Program-made: the position numbers and the translations under genes
Notes under the pieces: generated by a model
What the model was told of the DNA's origin: nothing
What the model saw: the letters and a program-made list of their open reading frames with translations, nothing else
Database searches by the model: none
Shown: in pieces, positions 33,956 through 43,399 of the stretch
How positions within the stretch are numbered: the first letter of the stretch is position 1
How the letters are laid out: each line of letters starts with the position of its first letter
NCBI GenBank assembly: GCA_964351775.1
Contig: CAYGPQ010000023.1
Coordinates: 1-49,539 of the forward strand
From: Kordia sp964351775
GTDB lineage: Bacteria > Bacteroidota > Bacteroidia > Flavobacteriales > Flavobacteriaceae
Direction of reading: 5' to 3'
Length of the DNA: 49,539 nt

Positions 33956-34408
33956 ATGACAACCCTTATTTGGATCGCAGTATTTTTAGGAACATTTTGC
34001 ACCATGGAATTCATGGCGTGGGCAACGCACAAATACGTAATGCACGGTTTTTTATGGTCACTTCACAAAGATCATCATAACAAAGATCACGATTCGTGGT
34101 TTGAACGTAATGATGCTTTTTTTATCTTTTATGCCGTGGTAAGTATTGGCTGTTTCCTATTGTGGAAATTTGATATTTTCTGGGCAGGATTGCCTATCGG
34201 AATTGGGATTTTCGCATACGGACTCGCCTATTTTATTGTCCACGACATCTTTATTCATCAACGTTTTAAACTGTTGCGAAAGGCGGACAATTGGTATGCT
34301 AAAGGAATTCGTAGAGCGCACAAAATTCATCACAAGCACTTAGGAAAAGGTGATGGTGAATGTTTTGGAATGCTTTGGGTTCCTATGAAATATTTTAAGC
34401 GTAACTAA
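33956..34408 (+). CDS. crtZ: Beta-carotene hydroxylase
   Basis: Adds 3-hydroxyl groups to beta-ionone rings, giving zeaxanthin. The 150-residue membrane protein has the four histidine clusters of the fatty-acid-hydroxylase-type di-iron enzymes: HKYVMHG, HKDHH, HDIFIHQR and HKIHHKH, and about three to four membrane segments. It begins 17 bases after crtB. Confidence 0.93.
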   Translation: MTTLIWIAVFLGTFCTMEFMAWATHKYVMHGFLWSLHKDHHNKDHDSWFERNDAFFIFYAVVSIGCFLLWKFDIFWAGLPIGIGIFAYGLAYFIVHDIFIHQRFKLLRKADNWYAKGIRRAHKIHHKHLGKGDGECFGMLWVPMKYFKRN

Positions 34409-34413
34409 TTCTC

Positions 34414-35103
34414 ATGAAAAGCTTGTATCTTTTACTGAATGTCGGATCGTTTATAGTTCCGTTTCTGTTCAGTTTTCATCCCAAATTAAAATTTTACAAA
34501 CACTGGAAGTATCTATTTCCTGCGATATTCATCACAATGTTGGTGTTTATTCCGTGGGATGTAATTTTTACGGAAAATGGCTTTTGGGGATTTAATCCTG
34601 ATTATTATTTAGCATACACAATTTTCTCATTACCAATTGAAGAATGGCTTTTCTTTATTTGCATACCGTACGCGTGTATTTTTACGCACTATTCGTTGCA
34701 ATATATTTTTCCGAACATGCGATTAGCTGCCAAAACAACGAAAATTATAAGCTATACGTTACTCACTATTTTTACGCTTGGCGCGATTGTATTCTATGAC
34801 AAATGGTACACATTCATTGACTTAGCGTACGGAGCAATTTTACTATTCATTGTCATGAAAGTGTCGCCAAAGATTTTAGAAAGTTATTATTTGACGTTTC
34901 TCGTGATGCTACTTCCGTTTTTTATTGTGAATGGTGTCTTAACAGGAAGCTGGATTGAAAGTCCTGTCGTTTGGTACAACAACGCTGAAAACTTAGGCAT
35001 TCGCATGGGAACAATTCCTGTAGAAGATACAGTCTACGCGTTTACCATGATACTTTCGAGTTTATTCTTAATGCAACTATTCCGCAAGCGAAAAAGCCAA
35101 TAA
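34414..35103 (+). CDS. Lycopene cyclase, heterodimer-fused type (CrtYcd)
   Basis: Cyclises lycopene to beta-carotene. The 229-residue protein has six or seven membrane segments and two copies of the lycopene-cyclase-domain pattern, including LPIEEWLFFICIPY (PxE(E/D) motif, about residues 75-88) and the second half around 186-205 (IPVEDTVYAF). It starts 6 bases after crtZ and its end overlaps the convergent TlpA-like gene by 27 bases. Confidence 0.88.
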   Translation: MKSLYLLLNVGSFIVPFLFSFHPKLKFYKHWKYLFPAIFITMLVFIPWDVIFTENGFWGFNPDYYLAYTIFSLPIEEWLFFICIPYACIFTHYSLQYIFPNMRLAAKTTKIISYTLLTIFTLGAIVFYDKWYTFIDLAYGAILLFIVMKVSPKILESYYLTFLVMLLPFFIVNGVLTGSWIESPVVWYNNAENLGIRMGTIPVEDTVYAFTMILSSLFLMQLFRKRKSQ

Positions 35104-35655
35104 TTCATCTATTTGATTACGAACATTTCTACTATTCCAATCAGAAGGTCCAATTTCTTTCATGATTATTTTTCCACGATCATCAATCAAAAAAGTCGTT
35201 GGAATGCTTTTAGAATACAACTCTTTTGGTCCATTCGATTTCTGAAAATACACTGGCAAATCATACTTATTTTTCTCTAAATACGCGTTCACTTTTTCTA
35301 ATTGATCGTTTGCCACAAATAGAAACTTGATTTTATCTTTATAATCTTTATGCAATTCGTTCAAACTTGACATTTCTGCAATACAAGGCGGACACCAAGT
35401 AGCCCAGAAGTTCACAAGAATGATTTCTCCTTCCATTTCCTGAAAGTTTACAATTTTCCCTGAATCATCTACCAATTTCCAATCAAAGTCGCTTAAAACT
35501 TCTCTTTCGGCTTCTTCAATACTGGAAGGACTTGATACCATTAAATAAACTTTAATGAGTTGAACTTTAACATAACTTCCAACTGGCGTAAAAAGCAACA
35601 ACGCAATCATTATAAAGAAAATAATGTTATTTCTCAGTTTTTTTGTGATGTTCAT
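35077..35655 (-). CDS. TlpA-like membrane-anchored thioredoxin
   Basis: The 192-residue protein has one N-terminal membrane anchor (about 10-30) and a thioredoxin domain with the active site WATWCPPC (Cys88 and Cys91) and SIPTTFLIDDRG. It should act in the periplasm to reduce cysteines, for instance in cytochrome c maturation. It is convergent with the crt operon and does not obviously belong to it. Confidence 0.85.
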   Translation of the reverse strand: MNITKKLRNNIIFFIMIALLLFTPVGSYVKVQLIKVYLMVSSPSSIEEAEREVLSDFDWKLVDDSGKIVNFQEMEGEIILVNFWATWCPPCIAEMSSLNELHKDYKDKIKFLFVANDQLEKVNAYLEKNKYDLPVYFQKSNGPKELYSKSIPTTFLIDDRGKIIMKEIGPSDWNSRNVRNQIDELLAFSLAE

Positions 35656-35759
35656 AAAATTATATTTAAATCGAAAATACTCAATGTTCTTTATTTATTA
35701 AGGGATAGAAAGGTTAAATAATCCATAAATCCAACACGTCTAAAAATCTAACAAAGAAG

Positions 35760-35789
35760 AAACACGCTACCAAAAGTGATAACGTGTTT
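35760..35789 (-). terminator. Weak hairpin after the RskA-like lipoprotein
   Basis: AAACACG and CGTGTTT pair around 16 bases; on the minus strand it is followed by CTTCTTTG rather than a clean T run, 28 bases after the stop. Confidence 0.45.
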
Positions 35790-35816
35790 CAAATCTAACG
35801 ATAATAATCATAAAGA

Positions 35817-36710
35817 TTATCGCACTATCGTACCCGTAGGAAAGGAGGCTGCATTTAGAGAAAAATTATTTGTCGTTGGGGCAGTTGCAGTTCCGGCAGT
35901 TCCAACTAAAGGTTTTAGTAAGAATGGTGCAGGGCTGTTATCTGGACTTGGTTCTACAGAAATCACAACGGTACGACCACGTACATCAAGTGGGAATGTA
36001 AAACCTGCTGGCGCATTGAGGAAAAAGTCTTCACCTGGAATTGGAGGTCCAACATTGTTTTCTATTCCGCTGAATCCATTAGACTCGTCTACGGCTCCAA
36101 ATCCTGTAAAAGTTCCTGTGGTTAAAGGGCCAACTCCATCCACTACAACCCAACCTTCGTATTTCCATCCGTCAGCTAAAGGTGGCAAGTTTAATCCTGA
36201 TGTTGGTGGCATTCCTGGCGTTCCGAACCAAACACCATATTGATCGTTTCCGTTATTCATAGATCCGGGCATTTCATCTGTTGGTGTTCTTAAAAAGAAA
36301 ATCCCTGAAGCACTATTAAAGTCTCCGCTACTTGTTACAGGCCCTAATCCAACGGTTGCAGTTGTTCCTGAGAAATCTCCTGCTAATAATTTTGTGGCTG
36401 CTGGTGCCGGATCTGGATCAACTGTTGGCTCAATTGACAACACAAATGTGGTTGCAGCGGCAAGCTGATCAGAGTTTACGGTAAACGAAGATCGTGATAA
36501 AGCTCCTGAATCATTTACGGTAAATGTTCCTGTGGAAACTGGACTTCCATTTACAATAATCCAACCTTCATATACGAAGTCTGCACCTAAATTTTCTAAA
36601 CCATTTAGGTTTACATTTAAACTTGATACTGCTACTGCGGCATCATCGTCACTACTACATGAGACAGCGAAGAATCCTAACGCTAATCCCAAAAACATTT
36701 TTTTTATCAT
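35817..36710 (-). CDS. Lipoprotein with two anti-sigma-K-like repeats
   Basis: The 297-residue protein has a lipobox AVSC (Cys18). It contains two copies of an about 130-residue unit starting YEGWIIVNGSPVSTGTF and YEGWVVVDGVGPLTTGTF and ending VLSIEPTVDPDPAPAATKLL and VVISVEPSPDNSPAPFLLKPL. That pattern (EGW, then xxxEPxx..PxP) resembles the extracytoplasmic part of RskA-type anti-sigma factors, but the membrane anchor is a lipid and no cytoplasmic sigma-binding part exists. It is likely an exported binding protein of unknown role. Confidence 0.6.
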   Translation of the reverse strand: MIKKMFLGLALGFFAVSCSSDDDAAVAVSSLNVNLNGLENLGADFVYEGWIIVNGSPVSTGTFTVNDSGALSRSSFTVNSDQLAAATTFVLSIEPTVDPDPAPAATKLLAGDFSGTTATVGLGPVTSSGDFNSASGIFFLRTPTDEMPGSMNNGNDQYGVWFGTPGMPPTSGLNLPPLADGWKYEGWVVVDGVGPLTTGTFTGFGAVDESNGFSGIENNVGPPIPGEDFFLNAPAGFTFPLDVRGRTVVISVEPSPDNSPAPFLLKPLVGTAGTATAPTTNNFSLNAASFPTGTIVR

Positions 36711-36921
36711 TGCGAATATTTTTTATGATTACAGTACAAATGTATGTCGCTATATTCACGTGAAATGTTAGCTAGCTAACACTTCTGAAAAAAAATCAGT
36801 TTTTTCTAAAAAAAGATATTTTATACTATTTTTAAATTCATCAAAAATTTAAACACTTAAACATCTATATATCAATATTTTAAATAATATAATCTAAATA
36901 AAAAATACAATACAAAAAGAA

Positions 36922-36959
36922 AGTCCGAAACTGTCATGCTGTCATGTTAGTTTCGGACT
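36922..36959. other. Long stem hairpin of unclear function
   Basis: AGTCCGAAACT (36922-36932) and AGTTTCGGACT (36949-36959) are perfectly complementary. The loop contains the direct repeat GTCATG-CT-GTCATG. Only GTATTTG follows, so it is not a standard terminator. Confidence 0.6.
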
Positions 36960-37082
36960 GTATTTGACGCTAAAAAGAGTCAATTTTTGTATGTTTTAAA
37001 TATAGCTTTTTTTATCAATGAAAAGTAGTAAAAAGTAAATTAAAATCTAGATACTTAAAGTGAAAACCTTCTAAAGTTTAGA

Positions 37083-37153
37083 TGGCGTTATTGATTCCGT
37101 TTTACAACGGAATTAGTTCAATTTGCAAATTTGAGTGCGTTTTCATGAAACTT
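37083..37153 (-). repeat. Diverged copy of the 85-bp palindromic repeat
   Basis: On the minus strand, TTGAGAAG, ..TGAAAA.CG, then AATTGAACTAAT-T-CCGTTGTAAAACGG-AATC align in order with the 85-bp unit at 7511-7595 (TTGAACTAATGCCGCTGTACAGCGGTATC). The palindrome CCG..CGG is kept by compensating changes on one side only. It lies 18 bases 3' of the CRP-type gene on the same strand. Confidence 0.65.
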
Positions 37154-37170
37154 CTCAAACTTGAATTTCA

Positions 37171-37833
37171 CTAACTTAAAAAACGAATTTCTTTTCGATT
37201 GAAATCGATGATATTTGCTTCTTTTAATTCGTTCAGAATGATGTTTAATGTCGGTCTCGATGTGCCAATTAAACTTGCAATATCTTTTTGTGTGTATGGA
37301 TGTTGCACGACATGATCGCCAGTTTTATCACATTCATAACCGTATTCTTCACAGAGTTCTTTTAGGAATTCTAATAAACGGGTTTTGGTATCTTTAAATA
37401 ATAATAGTTGCAATCTGCGTTCTAATTTTTTGATCCGAAAACCGATGAATTTATAAATCTTCAAAGTGAACGTTTGGTTGTCGCGCATTAAATCGTGCAT
37501 CGTGTCTACGGCAATCGGGCAGATAGAAGTAGCATTGTCTACCGACTGTGCAAATTCGTTTCTTTTTTCTTCTCCCAAGATGGCTTTTTCACCGAATAAT
37601 TCTCCTTTGGATAGAATTGATTTTACCACTTCTTCTCCTTCTGCTGTATAATAACCAAGCTTTACTTTTCCTTTATCTATAAGATAAATTTTATTTGCAG
37701 AGTCTTCTTCAAAGTAGATGTAATCTTGCTTTTTATAAGCATTAAATTCATGGCTCTTTTTGTACTTCTTGAATTTGTGCGGACACAAAACTTTAAAGAG
37801 ATTTACATCATCAAAATACCAGAATGAATTCAT
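37171..37833 (-). CDS. CRP/FNR-family transcription regulator
   Basis: The 220-residue protein has a cyclic-nucleotide-binding-type domain at about 20-130 (IYLIDKGKVKLGYY, GELFGEKAILG) and a Crp-type HTH at about 150-215 (YTQKDIASLIGTSRPTLNIILNELKEANII). The recognition helix is SRPTLNIILNEL. No FNR-type Cys cluster is evident. Ligand unknown. The 430-base upstream region probably holds its regulation. Confidence 0.9.
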   Translation of the reverse strand: MNSFWYFDDVNLFKVLCPHKFKKYKKSHEFNAYKKQDYIYFEEDSANKIYLIDKGKVKLGYYTAEGEEVVKSILSKGELFGEKAILGEEKRNEFAQSVDNATSICPIAVDTMHDLMRDNQTFTLKIYKFIGFRIKKLERRLQLLLFKDTKTRLLEFLKELCEEYGYECDKTGDHVVQHPYTQKDIASLIGTSRPTLNIILNELKEANIIDFNRKEIRFLS

Positions 37834-38263
37834 ACTATTCGTTATTTACTTTTTAGGCTTTATCGAGGTTATTTTTTTGTAGTCGCTAAAAAAGAAAGAA
37901 CTTACATTAATACCATTTATAATTTGAATTTACTGTAATAAACACTGTTGTCCGACAAAAGATAAAAGACCGCTACGCTGTTAGATTTTAGAATAAAGAC
38001 AAAACAGTAACTAACTGAAAAACAAAGCTTATAATTATATATTTTTTATGCTTACCCAAAAAAATCTTATTAGTCTAGATTAACAAAAAAGCATGGTGGT
38101 TGATCAAAGGTGTTTTAGAAAGTCATTGATAGCCACGTTTTCAAAAGAATGTGAAAAATTTTATCGGACACTAATGATAATAAATTCAAATAATTACTAA
38201 TATAAGGCACAAAAAAACTCCAGATTTCTCTGGAGTTTTTAAGTATTATATGTAAAACGTTTT
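37834..38263. other. 430-base region between crp-type gene and lpd
   Basis: No coding ORF. ATACCATTTATAATTTGAATTTACTGT at 37910-37936 resembles one end of the 161-bp MITE-like element (ATACCATTTT...ATTACTCA). TTACTGT and ACAGTAA (about 37930 and 38005) are an inverted pair around CCGCTACGCTG. A decayed element is possible. A terminator for lpd is at 38211. Confidence 0.4.
38211..38240 (-). terminator. Terminator of lpd
   Basis: AAAACTCCAGA and TCTGGAGTTTT pair around a short loop, with A/T runs on both sides. It lies 24 bases after the lpd stop. Confidence 0.88.
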
Positions 38264-39670
38264 TTATACGTGTAATGCTCTGTCATCCGTAGCCGCTAAC
38301 GCTGCTTCTTTGATGGCTTCTGCAAATGTTGGGTGTGCATGTGACATACGTGCTACATCTTCCGCAGATGCTCTGTATTCCATAGCTACCACTGCTTCCG
38401 CTATAAGATCGGCAGCTCTGGCACCAATCATGTGGACACCTAAGATTTCATCTGTTTTTTCGTCAGCTAAGATTTTGATGAAACCATCTAAATCCATACT
38501 TGCTCTACTTCTACCCAACGCACGCATTGGAAATTGACCAGTTTTGTATGCAATTCCAGCAGCTGTTAATTCTTCTTCTGTTTTTCCAACAGCCGCAACT
38601 TCTGGCCATGTATATACAACACCAGGAATGAGATTGTAATCAATATGTGGTTTTTGTCCCGCGATGATTTCTGCTACCATAGAACCTTCCTCAGAAGCTT
38701 TGTGAGCTAACATGGCTCCTTTTACCACATCACCAACTGCATAAATGTTTGAAGCAGATGTTTGTAAATGTCCGTTCACTTCTACTCTACCTCTATCGTC
38801 CAATTTTACGCCAGCTGCTGCTGCGTTCAGTCCGTTTGTGTAAGGACTACGACCGACAGATACTAAACAGTAATCGCCTCTGAATTCTACTTCTTCACCT
38901 TTTTTGTTATCTGCTTTTACAATCACCTCATCACCCACACGTTCTACAGATTTTACTGCATGTGATGTGTTGATTTTGAATTTTTGTTTTTTGAATACTT
39001 TTGTCAACTCTTTAGAAAGTCCTGCGTCCATTCCTGAGATGATTCTATCCATATATTCCAACACTGTTACTTCCGAACCTAAACGTCTGTAGACTTGTCC
39101 TAATTCGAGTCCAATAACGCCACCACCAATCACGATTAAGTGTTTTGGTATTTCTTTTAGTTTTAACGCTTCTGTTGAAGTAATAACTCTTTCTTTATCA
39201 AGTTTGATAAATGGTAAATTTGATGGTTTACTTCCCGTAGCAATGATGGTGTTTTTTGCTTCAATTTCTTCTGTCGTCCCATCATCTTTTGTGATGTTTA
39301 TATTTGTAGCATCTTTAAAACTACCCACACCAACATATACATCAATTTCGTTTTTTTTCATCAAAAAATCAATTCCACCAGTCGTTTGATCTACAACTGC
39401 TTGCTTGCGCGCGATCATTTTTTCAAGATTTACTTTTACATCACCCGAAATTTCAATTCCGTGTTCTTCAAAGTGCTTGATTGCATCTTCGTAATGGTGT
39501 GAAGAATCTAGCAATGCTTTAGACGGAATACAACCTACATTTAAGCAAGTTCCTCCTAAAGTGCTATATTTTTCAATAATTGCTGTTTTCATTCCGAGTT
39601 GTGCGCAACGAATTGCGGCAACATATCCTCCGGGTCCTGAACCGATAACGGCTACATCGTATGAATTCAT
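38264..39670 (-). CDS. lpd: Dihydrolipoyl dehydrogenase
   Basis: The E3 flavoprotein reoxidises dihydrolipoyl groups of 2-oxo acid dehydrogenases. From MNSYDVAVIGSGPGG the protein has 468 residues, the family length; a further upstream ATG at 39718 would add 16 polar residues not seen in homologues. It carries the redox-active GGTCLNVGCIPSKALL, the NAD-binding GGGVIGLELG, and the C-terminal SHAHPTFAEAIKEA with the catalytic His-Glu pair. Confidence 0.93.
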   Translation of the reverse strand: MNSYDVAVIGSGPGGYVAAIRCAQLGMKTAIIEKYSTLGGTCLNVGCIPSKALLDSSHHYEDAIKHFEEHGIEISGDVKVNLEKMIARKQAVVDQTTGGIDFLMKKNEIDVYVGVGSFKDATNINITKDDGTTEEIEAKNTIIATGSKPSNLPFIKLDKERVITSTEALKLKEIPKHLIVIGGGVIGLELGQVYRRLGSEVTVLEYMDRIISGMDAGLSKELTKVFKKQKFKINTSHAVKSVERVGDEVIVKADNKKGEEVEFRGDYCLVSVGRSPYTNGLNAAAAGVKLDDRGRVEVNGHLQTSASNIYAVGDVVKGAMLAHKASEEGSMVAEIIAGQKPHIDYNLIPGVVYTWPEVAAVGKTEEELTAAGIAYKTGQFPMRALGRSRASMDLDGFIKILADEKTDEILGVHMIGARAADLIAEAVVAMEYRASAEDVARMSHAHPTFAEAIKEAALAATDDRALHV

Positions 39671-39800
39671 ATGCTTGTTTTTTGAGCTATTTTTATTGTC
39701 AACACTACAAAAGTACAACTATTTTAGGGTTGTGCAATGCTTTAGGGAATTCTATAACATTTTAGCAATGTATCCTATTTAAAAGAGCCTTTTTAAACCA

Positions 39801-39839
39801 TAAAAGCAGCAATTTATACAAGATAAATTGCTGCTTTTA
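39801..39839. terminator. Perfect 17-bp bidirectional terminator
   Basis: TAAAAGCAGCAATTTAT and ATAAATTGCTGCTTTTA pair perfectly around ACAAG. It lies 3' of the secreted protease gene (minus strand). Confidence 0.9.
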
Positions 39840-39868
39840 TGTATTGTAAGATTAAAAAAAGTAGTATG

Positions 39869-42505
39869 CTAGTTAACGATGATGCGTTTTGTAGTCACTT
39901 TTTTGTCTGTGATTAATTTTAAGATGTATACATTCGGACGTAAGTTGCCTAAATCAACAGAAATTTTATCTTGATGATTAAATACTTTTTCATATAATAA
40001 TCGTCCTGTATTTATATCTAATACTTGAATCATTCCACGTTGTACTTCCGTTTCTTGAATTTGAACTGTGAATTGTCCACGACTCGGATTTGGAATTAAT
40101 ACAATGGCATCGTCCGTTGCTGTTCTTTGGAATGGTTCGGCTCTGTCATCACTACCTTCTCCATTGAATTCAACATAGTAATGACATTCGCTTCCATATT
40201 CAGCTTCAGGATCATCCGATAAATTTTGCGAGAATGCAAAATGATAATTTACTGATTGTCTCACACCATCATTCATTCTAAATTCAACACTTAATGGGTA
40301 ATATTCTCTTGGCGGAATTTCTACACTCAGTAGTTGTGCTCTTCTTGGTTCAAGAATTAAAATTTCTCTGCGTTCTTGGTCAATAATTTCAATTCCTTCT
40401 GCGCGACCTCCACTATTTATCCAACTTTCCCATAATTCAGTACTTAATTGAAACCTGATTTCACCAAGTTCATTAAAAGGTGTTCCTACATCATCCACCA
40501 ATGTAAAGTTGATATCAAAACGAGCATGTTCAAATGTATGATTTCCGACAAGAATACCTCCAAAACCATTTAAATAGTTTCCGCCTAAGCTTACTAAACT
40601 AGCATTTCTAGTCACAATATTGTTATTATTTTTAACATTTGGTCCAATTGGCGCGCCAGGCCCTGGGTTTTCATTTGCCATTGGATCGTTTGGATCTACG
40701 ATTCTTCCTAAGAAACAAATCATAGCACCATTACTTAATCCAAAAATAGCTGGATCGTCTGGCTGCCATTTTGCGTCAATAATATATTCTGCTCCAGGTG
40801 CTAAGGCAGGAATTCTGAATCCTTGTCCTGGAATATACGTGTTTGTCGCTGTAAAACCCGTGTAAGGAACTGTTAATTCGCCACCACCAGGATTTCCACC
40901 GATAAGTACGGTTCCATCCCAAGATTCTGGCCATGTTTCTCCCGTAGAACCTAATGTCCAATATAATTTTGCATAGCTTATGGATGAAGTTACCAAACTT
41001 GTATTATGCACTCTAAAACGCATTACATTGTAATTAGATCCCAGATATCCCGGATCTTCGTGTGTAAGGTTTAAACCAGCATTTGTTCTTCGATTCCAAA
41101 TATCTGGACTTTGCCAAATACCTTGTCCTGAATTGTTTGGTTCTTCTCCTCCATCAAGTGAGCTATCGAATCCAGCTAAGTCATATCCGCTATCGCAACC
41201 CATTGTTTTTAAGACTTCAGCACCTGTATTTGCTGGATCTAACCAATTGCTTAATCGTGTAGAATTGGTTCCGCCACCAGTCCAAGAACCAGAGAATTTT
41301 CCGTAATTGTTGTTATCTACTAAGCTTCCGCCAGATCCTGTACAACCAATATTCAAATCACCATTCATTAATTGTCCAACAATTTGATGATTTTGGTTGA
41401 ATAATGGCGAACCACTTGATCCAGGTTCTACTAAACCATCATCCCATTGATCAATTAACCAAGTATTTGTAGTTGATGCAGGATTGCTGTCAAAAGAGAT
41501 TTTTTTGATATCGCCACGTGGATGATGAATTCCGGTTACATCTGCTGGCGTTGTTCCACTTTTGTCCCAACCTGCATACGTTACATTGTAAGAAGCAGGA
41601 ATTGCAGAGTTAATTTCTACCAAACAGAAATCAGTTGTTGTTCTTCTCGCTCTTAGTGTTGCTCCAGTTAATGATTGTGAAGACGGCGATGAACCTGGGT
41701 TAGCACAGGTAGCACTTTGCCAGTTGAATCTAAAAACCCACGATGATGTACTTGGATTGTAACAATGATTCGCAGTTAATACATACGGTTTTTTATCTTG
41801 ATTTGTATTGTTTACTACGGAACCAGAACACGATCCGCCACCAACAATGATAAGCATACTTGCATCTATTTCACAAGTCCAAGGTGCGCCAACTGAACAG
41901 TTTACATTGTTATGACACCATCTTCCACTCGCATCTCCAAATGCGTATGGTGTTCGATACCCGTGAATGACTTTGTCTAGCAAGATTTCCCCTTCTCCAA
42001 TAACATCTTTGGGTTCTAAATATTCTATGGTAATGAAATCACCTTGAATTAAATCTGTTGCAAAAATTCCGTCTTTACCGTTATTTTTGTCTGTAAATGC
42101 TCCAAGTACTTGATTTTCCTTGTTGTAAATGAATAGTTTTCCTCCTTCGGGAAGTTTGTATTTTTTGAAGATTAAGTTGATACTTAATGCATTTGGCGAT
42201 ACAATTGATATATTCCAAATACGATCGCCATTTGATAATGTTTGCCATACGCCGTCTTTTAGTCCAATTTCAACAGAGATTTCAGCTCCAAATCGGAATG
42301 GTTTTAGTTCGTCTTTAGTGAGTTCATCTTCACGTTTAAAAGATTCAACATCAACAAGTGGCATATCAATAACTGGAATTTCAGCCGATAAAAAGCCTTT
42401 GTTTTGCAGTGTAAGTCCGTACGGAGTTCCACCTTCGCTAAGTTGCGCACTTAATTGCCAACTCAGAAGTACCAAAAAGCAGGTACATAGTAGTTTTGTT
42501 TTCAT
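39869..42505 (-). CDS. Secreted trypsin-fold serine protease with T9SS sorting domain
   Basis: The 878-residue protein has a signal peptide (1-20, ending LSA-Q). The protease domain spans about 205-410 with His247 in LTANHC, Asp292 in TTDFCLVE and Ser364 in GSSGSP, and several Cys as in lysyl-endopeptidase-type enzymes. The middle (about 440-790) is beta-rich. Residues about 800-878 form a type A T9SS sorting domain ending LRPNVYILKLITDKKVTTKRIIVN. It should be exported and attached or released at the cell surface. Confidence 0.88.
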   Translation of the reverse strand: MKTKLLCTCFLVLLSWQLSAQLSEGGTPYGLTLQNKGFLSAEIPVIDMPLVDVESFKREDELTKDELKPFRFGAEISVEIGLKDGVWQTLSNGDRIWNISIVSPNALSINLIFKKYKLPEGGKLFIYNKENQVLGAFTDKNNGKDGIFATDLIQGDFITIEYLEPKDVIGEGEILLDKVIHGYRTPYAFGDASGRWCHNNVNCSVGAPWTCEIDASMLIIVGGGSCSGSVVNNTNQDKKPYVLTANHCYNPSTSSWVFRFNWQSATCANPGSSPSSQSLTGATLRARRTTTDFCLVEINSAIPASYNVTYAGWDKSGTTPADVTGIHHPRGDIKKISFDSNPASTTNTWLIDQWDDGLVEPGSSGSPLFNQNHQIVGQLMNGDLNIGCTGSGGSLVDNNNYGKFSGSWTGGGTNSTRLSNWLDPANTGAEVLKTMGCDSGYDLAGFDSSLDGGEEPNNSGQGIWQSPDIWNRRTNAGLNLTHEDPGYLGSNYNVMRFRVHNTSLVTSSISYAKLYWTLGSTGETWPESWDGTVLIGGNPGGGELTVPYTGFTATNTYIPGQGFRIPALAPGAEYIIDAKWQPDDPAIFGLSNGAMICFLGRIVDPNDPMANENPGPGAPIGPNVKNNNNIVTRNASLVSLGGNYLNGFGGILVGNHTFEHARFDINFTLVDDVGTPFNELGEIRFQLSTELWESWINSGGRAEGIEIIDQERREILILEPRRAQLLSVEIPPREYYPLSVEFRMNDGVRQSVNYHFAFSQNLSDDPEAEYGSECHYYVEFNGEGSDDRAEPFQRTATDDAIVLIPNPSRGQFTVQIQETEVQRGMIQVLDINTGRLLYEKVFNHQDKISVDLGNLRPNVYILKLITDKKVTTKRIIVN

Positions 42506-42732
42506 GGTTTGATTAATTAGGTTAAGTATTTATTTTACAACTACTTAAATATAAACCAATTAATCATTAAAAAGGAAGGTTAAACACGTATTCATTAAAG
42601 GTAAAAAACCTATAACATAGAAGGTGAAACCACATAATAGTTAGAAATTATATTCTTAATTTTAGTAGTTTTGCCTTTTTTGATTGTTAACTGATTATTA
42701 TTTAGTCAAACTAACATCAAGTATTGTATGTT

Positions 42733-43365
42733 TTACGTTGGAAATCCTAACATTTCGCCCATTCCAACGGTAAATAACCAACTTCCGTAAATGGCATGTT
42801 CTATAGATACTAGTAAAGTGGAACGCGTTTTCATAAATGTCAACGCGAAGAGAATTCCGCCTAAGAATGTTAAGATTAACACCAATGTATTATTGAATAG
42901 CAAATGTGCCAAACAAAATACTATGGCATTGATAAAAACGAGTAGTTTTTTGTTTTTGAATAGCGAATCGTATCGTAAAAAGAAAAATGTTCGGAAAATT
43001 AGTTCTTGTGGATAGACAGAGAATAGACTGTATGTACCTAAAATAAGCACCCAAAGTAATGGTTTTGTTCGTACTACTATGAATAATTTAGATACATCTG
43101 TAAAAAACACATACACACTTGTCAAGATAATAATGGCGCATAGCAATACCAATGTACGGCGCCAAAATTGTTTCCAATCTAACAGTTCATTGATTTTGAA
43201 GCGTTGTTTTTCTACCTTGAGTAGCATCCAAAGTATGTAGAAAAAACCAAGCAACATGAAGCCTATTTTTAAGTATATAGGATAGTTGAGCACCAAACTG
43301 ACTGGCAATACGATAAAGAGTAAAAATAATTCTGCAAGCTTATAATTAGTACTTTTTAAGTCCAT
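42733..43365 (-). CDS. CPBP-family membrane protein with altered first motif
   Basis: The 210-residue protein has about seven hydrophobic segments and the CPBP/CAAX-protease-like motifs: QELIFR (family motif EExxxR, so the first Glu is Gln here), FCLAHLLFNN with the second His and HAIYG with the third. The Glu to Gln change raises doubt about protease activity. Function unknown. It is on the same strand and near the Lrp gene. Confidence 0.75.
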   Translation of the reverse strand: MDLKSTNYKLAELFLLFIVLPVSLVLNYPIYLKIGFMLLGFFYILWMLLKVEKQRFKINELLDWKQFWRRTLVLLCAIIILTSVYVFFTDVSKLFIVVRTKPLLWVLILGTYSLFSVYPQELIFRTFFFLRYDSLFKNKKLLVFINAIVFCLAHLLFNNTLVLILTFLGGILFALTFMKTRSTLLVSIEHAIYGSWLFTVGMGEMLGFPT

Positions 43366-43399
43366 TTAGATCGTGTTTTGTTTAAAGATACAATAACTA

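Larger units (their letters stand above)
36711..37170. other. 460-base gene-free region
   Basis: Contains a perfect 11-bp hairpin at 36922-36959 and a diverged copy of the dispersed palindromic repeat at 37083-37153 (separate entries). No ORF above 60 codons that looks coding. Confidence 0.6.

Noticed and set aside
39671..39718. Longer start of lpd
   Set aside because: The 16 extra residues are polar and not expected before the dinucleotide-binding strand; the inner ATG fits the family start.
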